Shown in pieces: positions 24,901 through 36,900 of a stretch of 64,000 nucleotides of DNA. The notes under the pieces were generated by a model. It was not told the origin of the DNA. It made no database searches and was given only the letters and a program-made list of their open reading frames with translations. Each line of letters starts with the position of its first letter. Position 1 is the stretch's first letter. The stretch lies in NCBI GenBank assembly GCA_963402885.1, contig OY727096.1:24161820-24225819 (forward strand), given 5' to 3'. This DNA is from Antedon bifida. Its lineage: Eukaryota > Echinodermata > Crinoidea > Comatulida > Antedonidae. The position numbers and the translations under genes were made by a program.

Positions 24901-27900
24901 TTTATTTAAATTAAAGACTTACCTTCTTGTTGGTACATGTACAAAGGACGAACCCAGTCAGGTGATTCTACTTCTGTTAGGTAAAACAGTTCAGCCAAAA
25001 TAGCTAGGATGTTAGTTTTTAACTTAGGGTGTGAGTAAAGGAGATCCTCGAAACAGAAATGGAACGATCCTGGTGCGTAGTGATCTAGGAAAGCTTTCAC
25101 TAGTTGTAGGTTGTGCATGGATTCTGCTAGTGACATTGTCTTGTTTAATGAGATATCTGAAATACAATTACAATATTTATAATATCATTGTCATTTTTTT
25201 ATAATGTCATTTTCAGATTTAGATAAAACCAGCCTACTGTACCTTCAAAGTCCACCCCCTGAGGGCAGTAGAAGTGAATGAGCAAGGCCAATGAGCATCC
25301 ATCTCCAATGTCAGTCAAGAGGTTGTCCATTAGGGGTATGACTGGTAAGTCTTTAGGTGGCAGGTTGGGTCTTCTTAATCTTATCTGTAAATAGAAAACC
25401 ATTGCAATACTATATTGAATCTGTAATGTTTAAGACTGGTCTTGTTCTAAGGGTGGTCATTAATATTACTGATCATACAGTAGCTAGCTTGATGCATTTC
25501 CAATATCTGGGATGTGCCTCTAGGCACTAGCATTTTTCGCCTGGTGGCACAAATACATTTTTACCTCACTGAAAGAATTCTATGTAATTAATTTTAAAAT
25601 GTTTACAGTAAATATATTAGCGTCTGAGAACATGTTGAGTAAAACTAGTTGCTCCAAACTTGAAAAAAAATTTGTGTATAAAAAAAGTGTGATGTACCCA
25701 AATATAGTAGTGATATGCCTAAATATGGTAGTCATGATATGACATCATCATGTCCATATATGGGAACATCACAGTTTTTTGTCACATGAAGTTTTGCTAG
25801 GCAATGAGAAAGGGGTATAGTCAGGCAAATTCTCTTGTAAATGCATGCATGCATGATGCGAATGTTAAGCTTGCAATTCTGTTTGGGACAAAATAGTCAT
25901 TCCTGCCTTACCTTGTGCATGGGGTTATCAATGTAATGCTGCTGTTGTTCTCGTAGTCTTTTCTCCATTATCTGTTGTGTTGTGTGTGCGACCTTATTCA
26001 ACCAGAATAACAATCCATCCTCAAGATCAAAGGGCAACTCACTGGATGCATTGAAAGTGGTGAACTTTCTGTAAATTCAATAGTAATAAATTCATAAATA
26101 AGTGGAAAGTATTATTTCTATTTTCACTGTATTACAGAATTTGCCAATGATACTGGATGAGAACACCACAAAATAGAGAATTATGGAGTAAACTTTGCCA
26201 TGCAGTGGGTTGAAATAATGTCGATGATGATAATGATGATAACTGGACAAAAATAGTTACAGTACTGAGCATTGGATAGAAATTGTGCTAGCTCTGAGAC
26301 AAAAATACATAATAAAAGATCAAATCTTTTGAGGTTTAAACAGTGAGACATAGATATTAGCATTATAGCATCATCCTGTCCATATATGGGTATTGCACAA
26401 ATTAGGTAAGCTTGCAGTCCCCACAAAATGCCCTCTATAGTCAAATAGAAGCATGGAGTCATTCAAGCATAAACACGATTTAAACGGTCTGCATACAGGT
26501 TGGGCAATCATGTATATGACAAGCATTATCCTCAAAACAATGACAATTTAAGCTAGGGACAATTTAAACAATAGATTATACAGGACGTTTTCAATGACAT
26601 TGGAATCAAACTACATCTATGGCCTGATGTTTTGACTACTCAGGACTGGACTGAATTAGCTCCAGCAGCCTAAACATCATCTACACTACTTAGCCATGTC
26701 TAAAGCTCTGTCTACATTATCAAACAAGTTTGAAAAAAAAGTGTGATGTGCCCAAGTATGGTAGTGACATGCCCAATATGATAGTGATATGACATCATCG
26801 TGTCCATATATGGGTACACACATTTTTTTTTCCAGATACAGTTTGATAATGTAGATAGAGCTTAATAAAAGTCTAAATGTGTTGAGACTGCATAATTATT
26901 GGATTATGTATTTTACTTTTTGTAATATTCAAAGCAAAATAACTAGACCCAATATAGAATATTAACAGCATCATCCAACAAAACAATTCATTTATTATAA
27001 AAATAGAATATATTTTATGAATGATAGGTTCATAGATAATGTCAAACACATTACACAATACTAACCCTTTAACTAATCCTATAGTCAAAGTGTTGAGACA
27101 TTAAAAGCTGTTAAAACACCTACCTGACAGCATGGACTATTTTATCAACAGTGACAAGCTCAGATGCATAAGCCATCATCAAGGCGTCCATCATAGCAAG
27201 GTGGGCGGGCTAGACAAACATAATTTATGTAGTTAATTACACGCTAAAACAAATGTCAAAGAAACAGTACAGCTAGCTCATTATTACATATTGCATAGGA
27301 GTGACAAAGTAAAGTGGATTAGACTATGTAGTTAATGTATGTAAAAATGACAAACTATACACAAAATAATGTATAAAATACTCTACTGTATGTATTAATC
27401 CTTGCAATATATTAAAAACAATTTAATGGATCAAAATGCATTTTAATTTTATCCTAAATATATTAGAAATAATTTAAAATTGTATTTTATTTCTTGAAAT
27501 GTTTCATTTGGAAAATTTACTGGGTTCCAAAAGTGTCCCCAAAATAGGGGTTCTACTGTATACGTAATGTATCTACTGTATTTAATATTTATTCTGAAAA
27601 TAAGTGTTTGGGTTGACATTTAGTTTGGAACATCAGTGCTCAAGTTGACTGTACCCCTGTCTTAAATGTTTTCACACTTGTTCCAGCATGGTTCAGGTCG
27701 GGTGCCGGAAAATAAAATCAAACGTTAATGTTTCGTTTTCATGTGACTACACGCATATCAATTTCCGCATAGCTGCATCGTGAAAACTTTGACATTCAAT
27801 TTGATTTTCCGCCGCCGGACCGGAACCAAAACAGGCCCTTTAGGTATGTACTATATATAACCAGTGCTAAGTTTACAACAACTAAAGTACTTGCTATGAC

Positions 27901-30900
27901 ATTCCGAGCTGTTTAGAGAAATACTTCCCCCTCTTCATAAGCCAGCTCGGTCTCTCAGATTCAACCGATTTCTAGAAGTACCTCATTGTAAAACCAGCAG
28001 ACTTAGGTCGTCTCCAGTTCCCACCATGGTGGATATAATTAATAGGCATCACTAGCTCTTTTTTTTAGATATGTTATAAGTGAATGTTTTAAGGTTTTTT
28101 ATTCATGTATGGTTTATAATTTTATGGTACGATATCTAATTTTAATAAGATGTTTCTATTTTTATAGCAATTTTAACTAATTTTTATTTATTTGTAATAC
28201 AATTCATTTCAGTCTTTGACTGTCGTTTTGTAATATATTTTTATATACCGATTAAATAAATAAAAAATAAATTCTCACAACTTACTAATTTTATCTTGGC
28301 AGTTTGCGATAGTACAAGATCTGTTACAGGCTGATCACTCTCGTCCAAGACATAGATGCCCCTACGTGACAGGGCCTGCATTACACTCATATGGGTTGTC
28401 CAGGGCTGATCTTTGCTGTTGAATACTTGTTGGCCAGCCTTGCAATATAGCTCACTGGAGCCTAGAAGTTTGATGATCAAGGGTTTAAGGTGATCGTTCC
28501 CCTGTGAAAATGAAATTAAAAATCATTTTATATGATTTGAATTTATTAGGAAAATCATTATAAAAAATACATGGAAAGTGATAAAATAAATTACTGACAT
28601 TACAAATAAATACATTTATAAAAGATAGACCAAAAAAGCTTATAGCTAATATTTCATTTATTCATGTTTAATGGGCAATCGAGCAATTGCAAAAAAAAAG
28701 CTTATTTAATGATATTACAGTATGATTGATGCTGCTACAGAAAAAGATGATGAAATGGTAACGACAAAACAAGGATGAAGATGATGATGATGATTATGAT
28801 TATGAAATGAGTGGACAGTATTTAACAATGCTGGACATGATGAAGAAGATGATGATGATAGATTACATAATTATACAACTGCCCTTTACCCTCCTGTTAC
28901 TGGCAAATTTCTTTTGCTGTTGGTTGGGTTTAGAAATAAAATAAAAAAATAAAATAGTTGACGATAGTATTATTCATCTGCTTATTATTAAGAGGAAATT
29001 AAATACTGTCTAAACCAGACTTCATCTTACAACTGGCTATGTTGTACAGTACAATGATTGCTCTGACATCAAGTGATCTGTCACGCTACAATGCACATTT
29101 TGATTGGCTACTACCATAGGGAGTTGTAATTTACAAGGGTTATGGCACGGTATCTGTTATTTTTTATTCTACTGTACTGTACTTCATAGCATTTTTATTT
29201 ACTTTCTTTACTTTATTGTATGATGTACTGTATATTGTATTTTCGTATTAGTTTTAGTATATGTTGATGTTATTTTATATTTAGTTAGTATATATTATTA
29301 CTATAATTCAGTTCTTCGAGCTTTTTACATTTACATCTATATTTAATTGTTGAATCAAATATACCGAGATAATGATGACATTGACAATTTTATACTGACA
29401 TACACTGTAGGCGAATCTAACACTCCGCCCAAAATTTTGAAAATTACAATGCAAAAAATACTGTACTGTAGGACATAATTATTATGTTAAGCCACTAATT
29501 TTTGTCCAGTATTTTACCTTTTTATCAAATTTTTAAAGCATTGTTGACTTACATCTTTATCTTTGAAGAACGGGTCATCAAGGTCAGGTGGAAGTTGTCC
29601 AAATCGATAAGCTTGGTGAATCAACCAGAGTAACGACGCCCTCGTCTTGGACTGAAAAGACAAAACACAGAAAGTTACATCATGTGAATATAGTCTTATT
29701 CGATGAGTGTTTACTGTTTAGTGTATACTGTATTCATATTCAAATTGTAGTTAAAATAGTAGAGTAGAATCTTATTTTTTCAGACTATGCCAACATTTTG
29801 GCAACTAGACCATTGGGTTAGCTGAAAGTATTGCCCCTTAAAACGAAAATTAGCTCTCAGGTGCTGAGAACTAGTGCTAAAACAAGATAAGTTTGCTAGT
29901 ATTATTCATACCTGTAGAGGTTTTCATTGTATTTTCTAGGCCAGAAGTATTACATACTATGGGATAGTAGTATTAAATCTACAATAATCCTTTTTCTGAG
30001 TCCTAAATAAACTTGCATTATGTGAGCTTAACATAAAAATCATTATTTTAAGTAGATAATGTACTTGGCTTCTTTTAGCAAAGCACAGCCTTAAAAATAG
30101 TCTCAATATCATATAGAATTTCATCATCGCATAAATTTAAATAGTAATATTCCTAATGACTAATAATTAATATGAACTGCTCGTCATTTGAAATTATAAT
30201 TAAGTACTGCACAGCGTCAGTCATATGACTGTTATTGTTTTGTATAATGTTGATGTATAATTATTATGATTGCATTTTGTAAGATTTTTAACTTCAAACA
30301 ATGCAGATTTTATAAATGGAATAAATACACAGTCTGTATCAATACATTTATTGTTGTTTAATCGTTGGATGATCAATGATATTGTTCAAAAGTCAAGTGA
30401 TCACTTCCTCTATAGCTATTTCTGTGGTACATTGGCTACTACTACTGTATTACATACATACAGGTAGGAGCCAACTCCCAAAAACCATTTCAACAAATGC
30501 TGATTCATACTGTACGTTAATGACCCTGCTTTGCTTATTTTGGAGATGGGCGGATTTATTGATAAATTACAGGTACAGTAATTAAATCAGTATTTAAACA
30601 AGGTTGACCAAAACAATCAACTACCATAATTGCCTGGAGATGTTTGAACACTTCTAAAAGGATCATGTGAAAATGAACTACATTTTTTTTACTGCAATAA
30701 TATTATTATGATGTTTCAATGTACTGTACAGTATAGTAGAATATAGGGAATTTTTCCAAAATGGCCAAAATATGAGAGGCCCTCTGTGACTTACTGTGTA
30801 TGATAACTACCCCCTGCACTCCTACTTCCCCCAAGCCTGAAAAAATGTTCAGAGTAAAATGTACTGTAGTTTTACTGCAGACGAATAATCTTGACATGGT

Positions 30901-33900
30901 CTCTTAAAAATTCCAGATTTTGGTAAGACAACAAAAACTGTAAATTTAATAATATGGACTTTCTAAAAATTGAAAGGCGAGCTAAAATATATTCTGATCA
31001 TATTTGATTAATTCACTCCACAAAGAATAAACATTTTTTAGAGCGTGATAGGGTACGCGATACAGTAGCTAGAAATATAATTTAATTATTTTGTAAGCAT
31101 TGATTTGTGAAAGATCAATGTTGGCTGCTGTGGGAAGAAGAGAGAATTATCACTATAGTAAACTAACAGTAAGTACCGGCATTACTATGCATGCCACCAT
31201 TTTGTACATACTAATATTTGTACTGTACATAAAAAGAGTACAATGATCTATGTTTACTCAAATTGGTATTAATAATTATACTGTACTGTACATCTCATAT
31301 AGAATTAATAATAAATGAAAATGGTAAAACCAGAAATGTTATCCAGGAATAAAATGTTAAAGTAAATATAGGTACTGTACTTGGCAAACTTGAATACAAT
31401 GACAAAATGTTATATAATAAATAACAAAAAAGGTCGACGTTCGGGAAAATACTGATATTTGATCAACCAATTTAATTAATACCAGACGAAACATACAGGA
31501 CTTTACACTTAATTACTGCAAACTGGGCTAAATACTGTACATACTGTTTATTTTAGGGGATTTGTAACCGACTACATTATTATATACCATTCGTTGCAAC
31601 TGGCTAAACTTGAGAAAGGATTTGACCTCAGGGGTGGTACTGTATGTGATATTGTTGCAAACTATAGGCTACTGTCAAAACATGCTTATTCAGTAGAAAT
31701 TGGTAAATAATTTCTTTTTGTTATAATTATGTAATCAATAAGAAATGTGAGCTGTTTGAGTAAATAAAAGACAGTTTGCAACTGAAATCCAACTCATCTC
31801 TCTGTTTACACAGTATCTGTATACCTACTGAATATTTCTTGTACTTTTATTCTCATGGAGAAAAAAGTTGAGATTTATCCATGAGGGTTTTATCCATTAA
31901 ATAATCATGAGTACTCGAAAATTTATGACTCAACAAATGTGGTTTGAAGGATTTTCAAATCCATCCAGATATTATTAAATACCGCGTGTATGTACAGCAC
32001 TGTACATGTACCTGGATAGTCTAATGACAACATACAAAACAGTTGTGTAATTATACTGTATGTATGTGTAATGCAAGATTTCCCTACTAATAACACATGA
32101 CTCACCATTTCCCAATTTACATTTGGCTTTACTATGTGAGCTTATAAAATATCATGAAATTCAAATATCATAAATCAAGTTACTCATTGTCAGTTGATTT
32201 AATGTAAATGCATGGTTATGTTTTAAGGCATCACTCTTGACTGTCAGGGTCTTTGCATGATCAAATTAGAAAATACAGTATATTAAAAACTAATCTGTTT
32301 ATTAGAAAAGAATAATATGTACTACAGAAATTTAAATAGTAAAGGGTGAAACATACAATAAGTGTTGCTTTCATCTATCAACTTAATGCACAGAAAAGTT
32401 TAATTAATTTTTTGAGAAGGCCAAATTTTAAAATGCATCATAAAATCGGACACATGATGCCAGCCTGGGAAGTGTCTCTTTGGGTGACCAGTTGATTAGC
32501 ATAAAAAGTACAAAAATAATTTATTAAATTAAATGAAACTTCCTTGGACTCTCTATCTTACTGTACCCTAGCCATCATCAAAAGCATTGGTGGTTTACTG
32601 TAGGTGTTCATAAACTTGGTCATCTGGAGGTTGTGGGTACATGTCCACAAATGTTCTTTATAACTGAATATGTAGTTACTTAATTACAAATATATCAAAG
32701 ATTAAACTTGAACTTACATAGCTCTCTACATAAAGCTTATTATTATAGAATAAAAATTCATCATTGACATTACACTTTTTTTTAAACTTTCACTTTTAAA
32801 ATTTCAACCTGTTCCATAAATGATCACATTCCAGTGGTGATTTGGTTGAGTTTCTTCTTCATGCATGTAAATACTGTAATAATCACAGTAATTGCTGTAA
32901 CAGTACACATCAATGATACTCATTAGCGTAAATAAGCATACTGTACATTGGTAAATTTAAGGATGTTATGGTATTTAGACAGACTTCAGTTACTGTTCAT
33001 TATAGCTGCCTCCTTCTGAAGACACATGGCCATGTCTGAAAAGTTGACTTCACTGCTGGTGTACTTGAGATCAAGATCAACGTTTATACCATGCTACAGT
33101 ATACACTATACACAGTGGGTGCAATCAGTGTTTTATTAATTATTATTCATTAATTATGATTATTAAGCAATTCAATTCATGTAGGAGCAAATGAATGAAC
33201 AAAACTTCAGAGTTTACACACACACACCATGGTTACAGTACCTGGATAAACCGACAAGCCCTTTATGAAAAGACAATACTGTACAAGACAATATGAAAAG
33301 AATATTAGCGAAACGCGTATAAAAAAAAAGATGCCTATATGGTACGTTGGGATGCTCTCACTAGAGGTGAGTGCAAAAGCTGACTCATTGGCAGATAGGG
33401 TAATTCCACTAAACTTTCATATTTTGTCTCCCACTTTATAAGGAAAGGGCTAATGTCGGTTCATTCAGATAAGTGGCATTCAGACATTACAATTTGTGTA
33501 TAGTGTACACAAGCAGAAGAATTTATGTTTTGTGTTCAATTCAATTGATACTGCATATTACAGTACAGTACAGTCCTGTACATTATGTTCTATAGGTATG
33601 CCATGGTTACAAAATTGTGCATACCTGTATGGTCTGATTGAAATCAAACAATGAATGGCAATCTAGCAACATATAATCTAGGTCAAATTGATTACAATAA
33701 GTTCAAATTTGATTGGCCAATCAATTCATGATTTATTCAATTTATTAAAAACTAAATTATTCATATTTTATTGTGCTATTCAAGGACCTGTCAATCTATT
33801 GATTTTGTATTAACATACTGCAGACATGTTAGAAATCTATGTCAAATACTGTACATCCATAGATACTGTTTTAATATCTCAATGTGACAGTGTTTAACTA

Positions 33901-36900
33901 TAATATGCTACTATGCTTGTACTGTACTGTTGCAGACATTCTAAATCATACTGTATTTTTTACTACATTTATGGAAACACAGCACTACACCCACCTACAG
34001 TATATAAGAAACTGTGACAGTACATTAAAATGTTTTCTTTTTTGCACACACACATAACTTCTCAACACCCATCCCTTGCAATGTTTATCACTTTTGATTG
34101 CAGATATTCTGTAAGTGTAACACAGCACTGGTACATGGTATAAAGCTGTGTTAAAGTTTGATGTTATTATAGTGCATGGGACTGTAGTTTGCATAAAACA
34201 ATTATTTGAAGCTTTTTAAACTGTAAACCAATTCTGAATTAATTTTAAAATGTAGACAAAGGAAGTTTCAGAAAAATTAAACTGAAGTAAAAGTCAAATA
34301 CATTTGTTTGCTAAGACCTGCAACCACTAAAGTAAAACATGTGACAGTCTATTTGACTAATGAAATATTTCCCTATTATTGTTAGACGATTGAATACCAT
34401 GATATCTATTCACAGTGCTTGTGATACAACAAATAAACAAGATAAACAAATCAAAATGTGTCTTTTTGTTATTATATAGCATGACAATCATACATCAGAG
34501 AACATATACATTAATGCGCTTATTAAGTGTGAACACGGCTTCAAGAATGGCTGGACGAATTTGGCTAGGTCGTCAACGACGGCGTGTGATTGAATATTCA
34601 ACAGCTGAATTCACTTGCATACTCTATATAGCTATCCATAATAAATATTTACACCTTTAGTTACATTGATGGTTAAATGAGTAATGCAAAATCTATTTTG
34701 GACGATTTGATACGATTTATAACAAAATGAGTTCTATTTTTAAAATTTGTCACTAGAAACACAAAATGAGTTTGAATAAAAAAAACACTGTTGGTGATAA
34801 CTACTGTATATTTCAACATACTTTTGTACACATACAGTACAGTACATGTACTGTGTATACTACAATGTAATGTAATATACTGTAGTGTGGGTTTTATCTA
34901 CTGCATGATTGATAGTAGTATTATAAAACACTGGCACTAATCCAGTATGTATTAGTTCTATAGGATGATTAACGAATGAACGATAATACAGTAGTAAAAT
35001 ACATTTGGTTTGGAGAAGGTTTGCGGAGGTTTTTAGGGTTTGCACAGTTGAACAATGTCGCATTTTTTCTACAGTCAAAACAAAAGAACTTTTAGAATAG
35101 TTTTCATTTCTCCATAAACCAATTCTCTACCAATATTTTCATAAATCAAATGAAATCACATATCAATAATTAATATGAAAATTTAAATACCTTTGTCACA
35201 TTGTAGCTATCAAATGGTATCAGCTCAAAAACGCTTTCAGAGGATGAATCATCCAAACCATTGGTTTCATGTTGACCACCTTCCATGCTGTATGGCATGT
35301 GTAGAGATTGTGGGCGTCGTTTAGGGGGCTCTACTACTAACTCTCTCGACCTGACACTGGGTTTATTACCACTAGAGTCTACAGATTAAAAAAATAAAGT
35401 TGCACGATTAATTACTAGGCCTATATGACCTAGCTAGGGCCAGGCCCCACCCAGCAAGGTCTAGGCCTACATTATACTGTACAACGCCAACCAACCAAAA
35501 ATGCACAGGATTCAAGAATGAATACCTTTTACTTTTTTAGGCTTTTTTTTAAAATTTTAGTTAATCCTACCTTCTTGCCTTATCGTTAGTAATTAGTACC
35601 TGGACTTAGGCTAGGCCTATACTATCTAGGGCATACAGCAGTTTCTAGGCTTAGCCTAAGAAGCTCAGTTATTATACGCAATAATTGACATTACTACTAG
35701 GCCTAGTCAAGGCTAGGCCTGCTAGACGGCGGCGGCTGTTCTCTGAACAAACCCGCCCAAAATGAGCGAATGCCTCGGGTGACACTTTGCCACCAGCTGC
35801 AGCAGCAGGCAGCTTAACTCTTCACTCAATGCATCGGAATTTACTACTTGTAATTACAAAATACGAGCTTTCTAAATTCTAAAATCTCTTACCTACTTTA
35901 TCTACTGTTCATTTTTAATCAATAAATGTAATATTTAATCCAAAACAACGAGGAATATAATATTAAAATCTGCTGTATAATTTCCATCGTATGTTAAAGA
36001 TAACCCCGTTCAATATTTTTTATTTTATTTTGATGGCACATTTTTAAGTATAAGCGCATGCGTAAAAACATAATATTGGTGGCGCTATATTGAAAAAATG
36101 AAATATCACAGTCTAGTAACATCCACAAACTTTTCCCTGATGAACTTTAATAACATTTAGAGTGCATAAAGGTTAACAAAAATCAAATTGAATATTACTA
36201 ATAAACTGAAGATACTAAACCTTTCATGTATATTTCCATTGATGCCCTAAACGAATCCATGACGTCACTTTTCCTAGGTGTTCTTGCACCATCATCATAA
36301 GAAGGACTTGCTTGAGACCTTGATGCAAGACCAGAAGGTGGTCTGCTTACAACACCATCAGCAACCAATCCGTCATGACTCTTTACACCAGATGATGAAG
36401 ACGTCGACGAACTATTTTGTCGAAGAATAGATTTCCTTGATGAGGCCCTACTGGCACTTCCTGAGCGTGGTCTCGGGTATGACCATTCTTCTCCGGAATT
36501 CTGTTTTTCGAATGATTTTGATTTCCTTTCAAAATATTTATCTTGTCGAGATCTATTGATAAATTCCTCTTTTCTGTGACGCATATCCCGAAGTGTCACG
36601 CCTCTTTCCAAAGAGTCCATTTGATAACCTCTTGCATCTTTATCGGGAGTTAAAGGAGTGATTGTCTTTGGCGAATCAAATGTCTTCCACTCATCAGGCG
36701 GACTAATAATCTCTTCTTGGTTTCTTTGCGACAAGTCAGTATAAGATTTCGACAACGCCGTGTTTCGTATATTTAGTCTCTCTATAGAATTTCTACTTGA
36801 CATATTCCTATCTTTTGATAACGATTCATCGTAGATATTTTGTAAAGAACTACTTTTCTTAATTCTATATTTCTTTTGCTTTGAATATCTACCACCTTTC

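Larger units (their letters stand above)
24923..29651 (-). other. CAMSAP CH-domain exons 3-8
   Basis: Six exons match the vertebrate CAMSAP N-terminal region in order: RASLLWLIHQAYRFGQLPPD, HLKPLIIKLLGSSELYCKAG, QALSRRGIYVLDESD, AHLAMMDALMMAYASELVTV, LPFDLEDGLLFWLNKV, then DIGDGCSLALLIHFYCPQGV and NILAILAELFYLTEVESPDW with VRPL. These are hallmark segments of the CAMSAP_CH family. Four of the six exons start in phase 0. Intron 2, before exon 3, is 5.5 kb. Confidence 0.92.
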
